In this document: one piece after another, positions 33,740 to 45,481 of the stretch
Position numbering within the stretch: position 1 is the first letter of the stretch
Layout of the letters: the number at the start of each line of letters is the position of its first letter
NCBI RefSeq assembly: GCF_037975245.1
Contig: NC_092581.1
Coordinates: forward strand, 1,750,501 to 1,814,500
From: Apostichopus japonicus
Taxonomy: Eukaryota; Echinodermata; Holothuroidea; Aspidochirotida; Stichopodidae
Direction: 5' to 3'
Length of the DNA: 64,000 nucleotides
Translations under genes and position numbers: made by a program
The notes under the pieces: model-generated
Told to the model about the DNA's origin: nothing
The model's database searches: none
Seen by the model: the letters and a program-made list of their open reading frames with translations, nothing else

Positions 33740-35580
33740 GATGTCGGAAAAAGAATGGAAAAATAGTGTCTCTCCGGGATCAAATGCGATCCCCAGTGGG
33801 AATGTCAGCAGGCGAACTAACCATGTAATTTTTTTTTTTTTTTCTCTTCTTTGGTCTTAGTTGTTACAGTATGTATGTGTTGGCATTATACAGTTTGGCA
33901 TTATACAGATTATATCTGCATGTATTGCATGTCGTGTTTCCGGGTGAATTCAGGTGAGGTACCTACAGATTGATATATCACATTTCGTAAACATCCATCA
34001 TAAGACCAAAGGAATGACACACGTCGGGTCAAATGGGCTAGTCCGGGTTATTTGGAACTTCAAATCGGTGTAACTCCTTCACCCTTAATCTGCGTCCGTG
34101 AGGTCTTTTGTATACATAAGTCGGTAGTACTTGGGAGGGCTCTCACTCTTCTCCTGCATGTGCTATAATCATCTTTTATTTAAGTTTTATTTTATTTGTT
34201 TTTTTTAGTAGAGAAAACTACACCTTGTCGCAATGCAAACACAAAGATGAGGGAAGGAAGGCCAAAAAGAATAACACTCACTATTTTAATGTAGATTGGC
34301 AAAAAAAAATTGAAGAATATTCAAAATGGGAATTGGAATTTTATATATTTTGGATTTGGTGTTTGTGTGTTAGTCTTGTTTAGAAAAAAAGAAGAAAAAA
34401 ACAGCATCTTTATTTGATGGGGCTTTAAAGATTTAAAAATGGGTTTCGGTTGTTGATTTCTTGGTCTACAAACATTGTGGTACTTGACCAACTGACACTT
34501 TATGGGGATGTTAAGGTGACTGAATTTGATATTGGCAGGAGTTATGGATGGTAGTTGGAAGGACCAGGGGTGGGGGGGGGGGTTGGTGAGGCGAAGGATC
34601 GAGAAGGAGAAATGAAAGTGTTGAAAGTGAAGAGGGAGAATCTTTGAATTGAATTTTCAGTTTGCAGTAGCACAGGTTTACTGATAAGGCTATACTTAAA
34701 GAAACTTTCAATAATGCACTCTTTGTGTAAATAATTTGGGGTGTGGTAGTCGGAGTGGGGGGGGGGGGGGGGTGATTGAGACGGTAATGCAAGGGAGCAA
34801 CCTTTCCACATTTATGTTGTTTGTGCTATGGTAGTATCGTTTCCTTTTTCAAACTGGAGGGCAAAAATGTAAAAATTAAGAGTTATCTAAAACTAATTCA
34901 AAATTAGGTTTAGTTAATAAATGAAAGTTAAAGAAAATGATATTGATGGTAGCAGGGGTGCCATGGTATTGTTAACTGAATCATCAATCAGCCATGGAAG
35001 GCCAACTCTTTTTTATTGGGAACTTGTTGTCAAGCAAACCTATGGATTCAAGCCCTGTCTGGCTAAAGTAAGATGGGGTTATTATTTTTATCTAGGAGAA
35101 ATCCATTTCTTTTTCCCTCATGTGAAAATGGTCTTCCAAATGTTTAAAAAATGTGTAAAAATGTCCAAAAAGAATGTACTGGTGTGAATTGGATAGCCAC
35201 CTGGTGTGAAGTAAAAGGCCATAGGCTTATCCCATATGTACATGTGACTGCTTAGCATCATTAAATAACTGCCCTCCAGGCTGATATTATGAATAATAGA
35301 AACATTATAGAAACTAACTGTCTGTTGGCACCCAACCATCTCAATAGTAGATGCAGGTATCACTAAGAATGTTTATGAAAGATGTATTGCATGTTTTGAT
35401 TAGTATTTGCATAATAATTTGATAAGGGATAACCTGTTTCTGGACAGGTAGTTGAAGGGTATTAACATTGGTGGGAGGGATGAAGGTATATCCTGTCCAT
35501 GAACTGATTTGTCATTAAAAAATAAAGAAGTTATTTCAAAGTATCACTTTTTTTTTTGTTCTTCCTTTTACTGGAGTATT
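33740..35580. other. Probable SRP68 3' UTR and intergenic DNA
   Basis: AT-rich sequence with poly-T and poly-G runs. The frames are short; one of 88 codons at 34921-35187 resembles nothing known. A candidate AATAAA occurs at 35520-35525. Confidence 0.45.
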
Positions 35581-35589
35581 GTAAAAGGA

Positions 35590-35668
35590 AAAGCAGAGGT
35601 TGAGTTTGAGCCAGGGACCTTGAGATGCAAAAGCAAAAGTCTTTACCACTAGACCATAAGGTGGTCCT
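35590..35668 (-). repeat. tRNA-derived SINE-like sequence
   Basis: The reverse strand reads like a tRNA: ggtctagtggtaaagac (A-box-like) and ggctcaaactcaacctc (B-box-like, degenerate), spaced as in a tRNA gene. The T-arm is poor, so a tRNA relic or SINE head is more likely than a tRNA gene. Confidence 0.4.
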
Positions 35669-35771
35669 CTGGATCCAAAAGCTTTACAAATATTTAAAGA
35701 TCCTGCTGTTTGGACTTGGTCTTTTTTTGTAAAACATTTTCTCCACTACTCCCTCACCCCCCGATTAGCTA

Positions 35772-36110
35772 GTCAGGGGGGAGGGGTGGCGGCGAACTCA
35801 CCTTGTCCGCGTTGAACCTTGTCAGGGGGAGGGGTGGCGGCGAACTCACCTTGTCCGCGTTGAACCTTGTCAGGGGGAGGGGTGGCGGCGAACTCACCTT
35901 GTCCGCGTTGAACCTTGTCAGGGGGAGGGGTGGCGGCGAACTCCACTTGTCCGTGCCTTACCTTGTCAGGGGGAGGGGGGCGGCGACCTCACCTTGTCCG
36001 CACCCTCACCCCCTCTCACCTTTGCCCCTTCTCACCTTCGGTACTCACCTTGTCCACCTGCCAGGAGGAGGGGGACCGCCCGCCTTCGGGATTCACCTTA
36101 TCCACTTGTC
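35772..36110. repeat. 48-bp GC-rich minisatellite
   Basis: Three near-identical 48-base units (cagggggaggggtggcggcg, then aactcaccttgtccgcgttg, then aaccttgt) followed by degenerate ones. The length is divisible by three, so a 153-codon plus-strand frame with 16-residue LVRGRGGGELTLSALN repeats results. There is no start context or conservation argument for a gene. Confidence 0.9.
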
Positions 36111-36269
36111 AGAACTCCTTTTGCAAATACTCACCTGGGACTTGAACCGATGCAATCCAAACCAATCGCTTACTGAACGATGGAATAACCAATTACACCA
36201 TTTCGGTTCCCTCTGGAAAAACTTTGTTTCTTATATTTATACTTCCACTCCCTCCAGAGGGTAGAAAAG

Positions 36270-37235
36270 TAAAAGGCTCTGTCTGGACATGAACAGCAGA
36301 CATGATGCTCTGTCTGGGAATCGAACCGGAGACATGGAATTTGTCTGTGTCTCTCCAGTCCAGAGCACTACCAACTGCGCCACCAGAACTGTTGAGAATT
36401 AATGCTCGTTTCTAATATTTAAACTTCAAAGTCCAGAATGTAACAAGGAAAAGAGAAGAAAATTAAAATGCTCTGTCTGGGGATCGAACCGGAGACATGG
36501 AGTTTGTCTGTCTCTCTGCAGTCCAGAGCACTACCAACTGCGCCACCAGAACTGTTGAGAATTTATGCTCGTTTCTAATATTTAAACTTCAAAGTCCAGA
36601 ATGTAAGAAGGAAAAGAGAAGAAAATCAAAATGCTCTGTCTGGGGATCGAACCCGGGACATGGAGTTTGTCTGCCTCTCTGCAGTCCAGAGCACTACCAA
36701 CTGCGCCACTAGAACTGTTGAGAATTTATGCTCGTTTCTAATATTTAAACTTCAAAGTCCAGAATGTAAGAAGGAAAAGAGAAGAAAATTAAAATGCTCT
36801 GTCTGGGGATCGAACCCGGGACATGGAGTTTGTCTGCCTCTCTGCAGTCCAGAGCACTACCAACTGCGCCACTAGAACTGTTGAGAATTTATGCTCGTTT
36901 CTAATATTTAAACTTCAAAGTCCAGAATGGAATCAGTAAAAAGAGCAAAAAATCAAAATGCTCTGTCTGAGGATCGAACCGGAGACATGGAGTTTATTTG
37001 TCTCTCTCCAGTCCAGAGCACTACGAACTGTGCACTAGAACTGTTGAGAATTAGTGCTCGTTTCTTATATTTAAACTTCAGAATGAAAGAAGGAAAAGAA
37101 CAGAAACTCAAAATGCTCTGCCTGGGGATCGAACCGGAGACATTGAGTTTGTCTGTCTCTCTCCAGTCCAGAGCACTACCAACTGTGCCACTAGAATTGT
37201 TGAGAATTATTACTTGTTTGTAATATTTAATCTTC
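36270..37235 (-). repeat. Tandem array of tRNA-derived units, array 1 (~163 bp x 6)
   Basis: Six copies, with B boxes at about 36315, 36482, 36646, 36809, 36971 and 37129. On the minus strand each unit carries an A box (agtggcgcagttggtagtgc) and a B box (cgggttcgatccccagac) at tRNA-like spacing, followed by a body with tttctaatatttaaacttc in the plus orientation. The D-arm can pair (gcgc/gtgc) and the T-arm nearly pairs. The anticodon arm does not fold properly, so this is a tRNA-derived repeat and not a set of functional tRNAs. Two more decayed units follow to about 37570. Confidence 0.75.
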
Positions 37236-38020
37236 ACAACATTAGGAGGCAAATAAATAGAAAATCAAGTGCATCCTTTTGTGTTTGAACTCAAGACAAG
37301 GAGTTTGTCTCATTTTTTTCTCAGTTTATTGACAATTTCTTTGTACAAAACAATAATAAATATGCAACATTATACAACATAACAACTGCGCCACAATAAC
37401 TGTTTATTGAGAAATGATAGGCTTTTCTAATATTTTAACTGCAAAATGAGGAAATGATATACCAAATCAATAAATACTCTTGGAGTTGAATTTTAGACAA
37501 AGAGTTTGTCTTACTTTCTATACATAGCACTAACCACTGTTACTGTTAAGAAATAATAATAATTTTTTTTTTCTTTTTTTCACGTGCAAATATACAATGT
37601 GAAAGGAAGTCTTCTATAAAGCATACAATAGCTTAACAATGTAGAAGACTCCCTGAAGAAAGAAAGGAGGTATGATAAGTATTATTTTCTTTCAGTTTAA
37701 TGACAATGTCATTGTACAAAACAGTGATGAATATACAAATTATACTATATATACATATTCATATGTACTTATAGACAACGTTTATATAGCTTGGAAAATA
37801 GAAAACCAAATTTAATATGATTTTTTTTTCTGAATAGACACCACACAGTTTTCTTCCTTTAATTCTATTTACAATTTCATTGTAGAATTTGTTTTTAATT
37901 AAATATACAAATTCTACAAAATATACAATATTAACAGCTTGGAAATAACCAGAAAAGCAACTTTGACATTATGTTACATATAGCCAACACATATAGCCTA
38001 CACACAACTAGAACGTTACA
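37236..38020. repeat. Decayed tRNA-like units and a thrice-repeated AT-rich motif
   Basis: Two degenerate array-1 units lie near 37290 and 37480. A motif close to ttgacaatttcattgtacaa with a following aatatacaaattatac occurs at about 37320, 37695 and 37870. It may come from the 3' end of a retroelement. No gene is seen. Confidence 0.5.
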
Positions 38021-38024
38021 TCAG

Positions 38025-39252
38025 CAGTTGCCCGAATTGTTTACAATTGAAAATGTATTTGATATGGAGGATGGACAACTTCAACGGGTCATAACCAGCT
38101 ACAAGCTTGCCGAAGAATTAAATCTTCCCTTGAGTAGATAAACTGTCTTCCAAAAAATGTCTGCGAGCTATCTACAAGGAAATTGAGGTCACATGACAGG
38201 ACCAGAATTAATGTTCAATTGTTTAATCCTGAATATTGCAAACGGTACAGATCGGGGAAGCCGCCTTGTTAATTAAATGTAAAAGGCTGATTGGTTACTA
38301 AGATGTGGTGTTGCAGAAACCTGAACTGGAGATATTGGATTTTAGCTTCAGAAAGCGTACAGGAAGGAATCTTAAATATAGTTAACCAATCGTTTTGTGA
38401 GAAGTTAAAAGTTAAGCTCCACTTAGCGCAGGCTTTTGGTGGAAGTTAAATAGAGTCAATAAGGTGAGTGTAGACTAATTGCAACAATTAAGACATGCGA
38501 GACATAAAGATTGAAACGGTGATCTTGCTGGTTCCTGACATCGTTGACAAAACTGAGGAAATCCTTCCAATTTCTAGGGATTGCAGAAAGGATCCCATAA
38601 AACGAGTGGAGGGATACCTTAAAAGCTTAAATTTGGTCAGAAGTGCATTAAAGGACAATTGCTTCCCATCTGGCAAAAACATATCCCTAACAAACAGTAA
38701 ACCGGCGTCGTTACAGCTTTTTGTCATAAACAATGGTATTATCAATTCTAATAAAATTATTGGGGATTTGCTCACCCAAGTGTTCCGAAGGTTTCTTAAA
38801 GGTAGCTAAGCTTACTCCAAACCATACAAATTTGTCCAATGAAGGTATTTTTAAATACAGGAAATATCCTGGTCATGAAAATTACAATTAAAAAGCAACT
38901 CTTCACAGGACGGCGACAGAGAGGAATGAAAAAAAGCGCTTCCAATACCCGTGTTGGCATTATTACAATAACGCTTGACCCAAGAGGTTTTGAGAGCAAC
39001 AACAAAGCTGTGAACATATATTATTTTTAAACCCCCTTTTTCAATGGGGTTAAACATAGTAAGTATCCTTACTTTATCAGTTTTCCCGTTCCAAATAAAA
39101 TCAAAAATAGTACTTTGGATCTTATTAATAAAATCTTTTGGAGGGCTAGGCAGAACCTGAAAAGGGAAAACGAGTTGGCTGATTGCTTCACGATTGTGTT
39201 TCTACCAATAGGTGTGAGATCACACCCATTCCAAACTCTCTCAGCCTAGATA
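38025..39252 (+). pseudogene. Decayed intronless relic of unknown protein
   Basis: Protein-like plus-strand frames follow one another across ~1.2 kb. 38025-38141 has ELFTIENVFDMEDGQLQR and SYKLAEELNLPLSR. 38495-38809 (104 codons) has VPDIVDKTEEILPISRDCRK and SLQLFVINNGIINSNKIIGD. 38839-39030 has GIITITLDPRGFESNNKAVN. After one in-frame stop, the same frame goes on to 39252 (SKYPYFISFPVPNKIKN, IFWRARQNLKRENELADCF). The composition is natural, not repeat-driven. Separate frames and stops without splice sites suggest a dead retrogene or mobile-element ORF. I do not recognise the family. Confidence 0.5.
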
Positions 39253-39589
39253 AGCTCTTCCACCCTCTTGATCCCCCCCCCCCTACCAAGTCTACCCAAC
39301 CCCCAAGTCCACACCTTCATGATGTTTAACCGTTCTCTTGTACCTCCATCTGGTTTACGTCACTGATCGACATGTATATCCCGTCGACTCCAAATATTTG
39401 GAATTTTAATTCCCTTTTCCCAATGTGTCCCAACCAACTTTTGGTGGATAGACCACCCCAACCCCCCTCCTCCCCTTCCATGGTACGCCATTTGACGCAA
39501 GAATAACACACCCTCAATGCAACCTATAGCTAATGGACACTTTCGTGTTATGATTATAGTCCCCCAAATGAGCCCATATCCAGCGCCAC

Positions 39590-40905
39590 AATAAAATCAA
39601 AATGTTCTAATAAAAATAAAAAACTCCTAATAAATGCCCACCACATTATTTTTGGTAGCACTAAAATATCTGAAAAAGGCAAATCTCTCATAGAAATATG
39701 TGATAAATACAACTTAAAGATAATTAACCAAAACCTAGGATAAACCCAATAAACAATATTACAGAACTACTTGACTACCCATATAACCTCAAATCACCTC
39801 GCAAATAAAACACATTCGATACAAATCCTAGAAAATAACTAAATCAGTGACCATTTCCACTCGTTTTTGAGCTAGACATAAACCTCAACCGCATACCAAA
39901 TAACGAATTGACGTATACTTACAATAAAACAGACTCCCCAAATACAACAACCAAAACAACGAGCTAAATTACATCGACAATTACCGTGACAGCGTTGCCC
40001 ATCATATCTTTAATATTTTCAAAAGACACTGTCCCTTATAAACAAAACAGAAAACGAAAACTAAATGAGAATATCCTTACACTTATGAAACTCAGACGTC
40101 ACCTACGTAGAACTTATTATCATCTACCGAGACCCAACTCTAAAAACCCAAATTAACCAACTTAAATAGCAATAAACAGACAAATATTGGCGGATGAACA
40201 AAACCGCGTGCAAAACAACTGCGATTCAATCATTAATGATAAAAATTAAAAAAGAAAGAAATCATTAACCCCATTATAACCCCAGACACAGGTAAAACAG
40301 ACCAAAACCTTAAAGATAACGTAGGTAACCTCATCACAAAAACTCAAGACCAAATAAAGCTAATTGAATCGTACTTTAAAAGTACATTCAATATCTTCGA
40401 TGGCCCCTCATACGATATCAGCTGTAAACACGAAATAAACCGTACAATTAATGCAACCAGCTTTAGCTGCAACCCCTTAGGATGATTCAACGAAAACATC
40501 CCTCTACTAAAAAATAGATATAAACAATTGGTATAGTGCCACTAAAAATGCATCCTCCACTGGTCTTGACAACATAAATGACCAAATGTTTAAAAACTCC
40601 CCTCCGATATTCATTAACTCTCATATTTTCCCACTATTTAACGAACTCCTTAGACTGGGTTATTTTCCAACCCCATGGAAATCCGCCAAAAAGATTTTAA
40701 TACAGAAACTAAGTAAAGACCGCACCAAAATGCAAAACTATCGACCAATTCGTCCTCTCACAGCCTTAGGTAAGATTTTCGAAAGAATTATAGATAACCG
40801 CACCAGAACCCACCTAGAGCAAATTAATCACCTTTCCCCGTGTCAATCGGGCTAATTCCGCGTACACAAATTTACAATAAACCAAACTTTCTGCTTATCT
40901 TTTAG
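39590..40905 (+). pseudogene. Non-LTR retrotransposon fragment (endonuclease end and RT start)
   Basis: 39620-39735 reads INAHHIIFGSTKISEKGKSL and DKYNLKIINQN, and near 39845 ISDHF. These are the FNAHH..G..L..NL.IIN and SDH blocks of an AP-type LINE endonuclease. After a decayed linker, 40586-40905 reads FPTPWKSAKKILIQKLSKD, NYRPIRPLTALGKIFERI and, past a TAA, FRVHKFTINQTFCLSF, i.e. the first RT motifs. Stops and frameshifts throughout make it dead. It is cut off at about 40906 by the dispersed repeat there, which suggests that repeat inserted into this LINE. Confidence 0.75.
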
Positions 40906-41304
40906 GCAGAACAAAGGTTTGAGAATCCTTTGTTCGTCCTAAAAGTTTTTCGGTTTTCTATTGTTCCTCTGAAGTTGAAACTGACCAAAAAAGAGGCTGT
41001 AGAGGGCGCTCGACGCATCTTGCCAGCAGAGCCGTATATAGAGATCTATATACGGCTCTGCTTGCCAGTGCTACGTGATTTAAAAGCAGTCAAATCAAAC
41101 CTTTGTTATTCATAAATGTTTTCGGTTTTGTGTTGTTCCACGGAAGTTGTATACAAAGCGAGAGAAGTGTTCAATCGTAATTTTTTCTTCAAAAATGGAA
41201 CGGAGGGTGATAAAATACTGCTCGATAATGTTGTTTCAACTGGTTGATGTTTGCAACCACGCCGCGAAATGAGCTAAGCAGATTCAGGAATCGTTGCCTT
41301 GTCC
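40906..41304 (-). repeat. Hairpin-ended dispersed repeat, copy 2 (inverted relative to 12 kb copy)
   Basis: Reverse complement of 11957-12320, with roughly 90% agreement by eye. This copy keeps only one arm of the terminal hairpin and carries an extra 42-bp insertion (34-bp element plus duplicated site) at 41027-41068. It interrupts LINE coding sequence at its left border. Confidence 0.8.
41027..41060. mobile_element. 34-bp palindromic hAT-like insertion with 8-bp target duplication
   Basis: Two perfect 15-base inverted arms (cagagccgtatatag / ctatatacggctctg) around the 4-base centre agat. It is flanked on both sides by cttgccag (41019-41026 and 41061-41068), which occurs only once at the homologous unoccupied site (12205-12212, complementary strand). 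Eight-base duplications fitting nTnnnnAn and CAG-starting termini are hallmarks of hAT transposons. The element consists only of its ends. Confidence 0.8.
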
Positions 41305-41324
41305 ATTAAATTTCTAATATTTAA

Positions 41325-42035
41325 GGTTCATAATGGGATGAAAGAAGTATAAGAACAGAAAAAGCAAACTGCCTTCCCTGGGATTTGAACCCTAGACAGG
41401 AGTGTCTTGCTCTTCAGGTATAGTTTTTGTTTCTAATATTTAAGGTTCATAATGGGAGGAAAGGGATATAAGAACAGCAAAAGCAACTGCTTACACTGGG
41501 GTTTGAACCCTAGACATTGAGTTTGTCTTGAAAACTATCCCCTGCGCCAATGTAACTGTTGAGAAATAATGCTCGTTTCAAATATTTAAGGTTCATAATG
41601 TAAGGAAACAGGTATCAGTATAGAAAAAGGAAAACTGCATTCACCGGTGTTTAAACCCTAGACAAGGAGTTTGCTCTTAAGGCACAAAGCGCAAAACACT
41701 GCACCACTGTATCTGTTGAGAAATAAAGCTTGTTTCTAATATTTAAAGGTTCACAATGGAAGGAAAGAGGTAAAAGAATAGAAAAGGGAAACTGCCTTCA
41801 CTGGGGTTTGAACCCTAGACAGGAGTGTCTTGCTCTTCAGGTACAGGGTTTGTTTTTAATAGTTAAGGTTCATAATGGGAGGAAAGGGATATAAGAACAG
41901 CAAAAGCAACTGCCTACACTGGGGTTTGAACCCTAGACATTGAGTTTGTCTTGCTCTTCAGGTACAGACCACTAATTATTAACCACTGCATCACTGGGTT
42001 ACTGTTGATAAATAATGCTCATTTCTAATATTTGA
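41325..42035 (-). repeat. Tandem array of tRNA-derived units, array 2
   Basis: Five degenerate units with the plus-strand core ggggtttgaaccctagacat, each followed by gagtttgtcttgctcttcag, gttgagaaataatgctcg and tttctaatatttaaggttca. The family is the same as the 36.3-kb array but with more sequence decay and variable unit length (about 115-165 bp). Confidence 0.7.
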
Positions 42036-42299
42036 AGCTAACAATGTTTGGAGACTTAAACAAAAATATGGAAAGAGCCAGTTGGCTTTGTGATTCCTTG
42101 CCATATACTTTGCTCAAAATTCAAATAAGTGAGGCAATTTTTCCAAGCGAAAAAGTAGTGACAGTATTGGAAACTCTGGATACGATTTGTAAGGAGAACC
42201 AGGAAAGGCTTCATCACACCAGGAGTTTCGCTGGACGAGAATGTTATTGATCCTGGGTTTGGGGTTTGTGATAATGGTAACCTTTGTAGTCTTAAAGGT

Positions 42300-42900
42300 G
42301 GATGAGTGTGTGTGTGTGTGTGCATGTGATGCATTGCTTGTAAATACAATATCTTAAGAAGGGAAAATTGGACTAATTTCATAATTGGTGTGTAGGAATA
42401 CCACATTGAGTAGAAGAACCCTATCATTGTTTTCTGTGAGGTCAAAATGTCATTTGGGGTCACCAGAGGTCAAATTGTGAAAACATATAAACATGATATC
42501 TCATGAAGGAAAGCTTGAACTAATCTCATATTTAGTGCGTAGTTGTGACACATCAAGTTCAAGCCCCTTATTATTTTTGGTGGAGATCAAAGGTCATTTG
42601 GCATTACCAGGGGTCAATTGTGGAAATCTTGTTATACTTGACATATGCATGAATCATATAGAGAAGTTTATTGTTAAACGTGGAGGTTAAAGGTAATCTG
42701 AGGTCACCAGATGTCAAACACTGAAAACCTTGTAAACACTATATCTCAAGTTAGGAAGCATGGAGATTGTTTATAAGTGGCATATTGAATAGAAAAACTC
42801 AATTGCTTTTGGTAGAGGTCAAAGGTCATCTGGGTCACCAGCAGTCAAACTCTGGAAACCATTTAAACATGACAGCGTATCTCATGGTAGAAATGGTAGG
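42300..42900 (+). repeat. Tandem copies of the AGGTCA-rich dispersed repeat
   Basis: Five or so degenerate copies of a ~90-120-bp unit (accacattgagtagaag, gaggtcaaaggtcatctgg, gtcaccagaggtcaaat, gtgaaaacc, catgatatctcatgaa), preceded by a (TG)n tract at about 42307-42324. It matches the single copy at 11.04-11.25 kb. The copy at 42816-42828 contains a perfect AGGTCA-A-AGGTCA. Confidence 0.75.
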
Positions 42901-45480
42901 ACATTTATATTATAGTAGCTGTTTCTGGTGAATAAGCAGAAATCTATTGATAATGAAGTAATCGAAACTTAAATGCATTTTTTCATTCTGGTTATGGAAT
43001 GTAGTCCAGTGAATTTTTACAAATAATTAATACTTTGTGATTGGTCGGTATTACATTCATATTCATATTAATCATGAACAAATTTCAAATTTTGTTAAGG
43101 AAATTGTTTAATCTTTTTCGATTTATTGACGACGATCTAGGTCAATATTACAAGTGGGTCTATTACTTGTAGGTCAGTATTACAAGCTTTGTTCTCCCCG
43201 CAAAAGAATATTGCGATATTATATCTTACTTGCAATTCCCGTAGCACACGTGCTGTAACTTGGGGCGAATGTCAGTGACCATAGATATACATTTCATCGC
43301 AATTTCTTCCGACAATCCATGAAATTGGGGTGTGACTTGTAGTTTACACAGTATGCAAGTTTACTATGGCTGGCACTCCACAGCAAAGAAATGGCTATTT
43401 TAGGGATCACAACCCAACTAAAAGGCTGGATAGCTCAGTTGGGAAATCACAGGACCGGGTAAAATTCTGATACAGAACATTTAACATTGAAGAAACGTTG
43501 AATCTGGTGAAAAATAAAACGTGCAGTCAGAACAGAAAAGGCAACCACCTCTCCTTATAAAGATTGCATCTCATCAAAATGGTTTGATGATTAAAAATAG
43601 GCTGCAAAGAAAAGTGTCTGTTTGTGAACAAAACTACAGAGAAGAAAAACACTGGCAAGAATTCTATAGACATTTCACTAGTCGCTATTATTTATTAAAC
43701 ATAATGGGAAGATAGATACACTCACATCTATTTACTATAAAGCACTATTTAACTACTGTGTTCAATCTTCTTTGATGACAAGTGACTCATTAATGAATAT
43801 GAAACTAAAAGGCAAGAAGAAAAACCTTATAAATGAAAACTTTGTTTTGAAATATAGCAGCACAAGGTTTTATGATTCAGGACCACAACTTTAAAACGTT
43901 AAAAGCTTGCCTATATCATCATAAGAACTGGCTTTTAGCCAATACATTTTTTTTGGCTTTGTCTTTGAGACTACACGGAAGTCGAGGGAAACGATTACAC
44001 GACTGAACTTCCTGAATCCTGCAAAATAAATGAGCTTGATTTCATATACTCATGTGAGGCCCCTCCATAAGGAGCGATAGAGTAATTGACCAACACATAC
44101 ATATGGGTAACCCTCATCACCTGTAGTTAACATTTCTGAATACATCTTCATGTTAAACTTTGTGCTGTCAAATATTAAAGGAAACCAGGAATTAAACAGG
44201 TAGTAAAATAAAGTGAAATACACCACCTCATTTGGGAAGCTTTTTAGGCAAGCTGAAGCACACTACAACACATTTAATTTAATTTAAAAAAAAAATGTTA
44301 CTGATAAAAAATATATTTAAGACAGAAAGCCTACACACAAACAAACAAAACAGTGTATAAACCTAAAAGTATACAAGGGACTTAAAAAACATGACAAATA
44401 TATTAAAAAGAACCAAACAAAACACAAGTGGCATTAAATATATAAATATCTTAAGAAAGCAGTTCTTACAGGAAGTACCCACACAAGGGCACAATTAGAA
44501 TTCATGTAGTTATGAGTTCATTCATGAGTTCATGTAGTTAACATATAGAGAGTTGCACTGTTATTTCATAGCAGCATTTCAGCTATTAAGATGCAAGGTA
44601 CTGGATGCAGTGTGAGAAATGACACATTTTCATTCTAGGAGTTGTTGTTTTTATGATATTTGCTTTTTTTTGTGTGCTTATTAGCAACCCCAAACAAGGG
44701 AGTTGCTACCCTCACAAAGTTTCATGGAATCATTGTTGTAAGGAGGTTAACAAATGCCACATGTGATGAAAGTCAGTATAGTTTTCGCTCCCAAAACTTG
44801 CCCCCGTGGAACAAGTATATCAAGTTTGTCCATCTTATTCTTTCATTATTTCACAATTAGACTTTACAAGCGAAGGAATCTCTATCTTTTTACTTTTTAC
44901 CTGGAATCCTTTTGCATTACCTGTTTCCCATAATAACATGATCTCAACATATCTTTGCTTCATTACATACGTATATGCTCATTCTTTGCCAAATTTTGTG
45001 CCATTTATTATTTTGTCTAAATGGCTACAACAATGGATGCCAAATTGTTTCCAACTCTAATTACAGACTTTAACTGAAACTTTTGATTTTTTCTCATTCA
45101 TTCTTCATCCTTTTGATATAATTCCAATGTGAACGTGTCTAATAAATAAAACGACTAAATGAAACAAATAAAACAAACCCACAAAGCAAAACCTGATCAT
45201 TGATAAAATCACTAAATTTGCACCCTTATACCCTTATTACTCTTTAGTGAACTTATATTAACTAATTATCTTACCATTATGCATTGCTGTTCCAATAGTA
45301 AAAATAACAACCATTTAATTCTACACCTCTCTAATGCACTACCTGTCCTTCCTCTTTCTTCCCCTCCCCCCCCCGCCCCCAAATCAGGGTGGCATATTTT
45401 ACAAGTCCCCTGATTGTTAGTCTGTCACCTCTAAAACTGTTCAGTTATTAACAATGATTGTCAAAATGGCAGAAATAGTT
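42900..45480. other. No recognised gene; probable intergenic DNA and SH3BGRL 3' UTR
   Basis: AT-rich, with frames up to 84 codons but none like a known family. A short tRNA-like start (ggatagctcagttggg) occurs at 43428 without a B box. The right part may be the 3' UTR of the minus-strand SH3BGRL-like gene at 45482. Confidence 0.4.
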
Positions 45481-45481
45481 A

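Noticed and set aside
35803-36264. 153-codon plus-strand frame with 16-residue Arg/Gly repeats
   Set aside because: The 48-bp minisatellite is divisible by three, which alone gives the periodic peptide. The non-repeat tail has no recognisable domain.
36497-37252. Several 70-99-codon frames with identical C-terminal halves (WGSNPGHGVCLPLC)
   Set aside because: They are translations of the tandem tRNA-derived units; each restarts at the same place in every unit.
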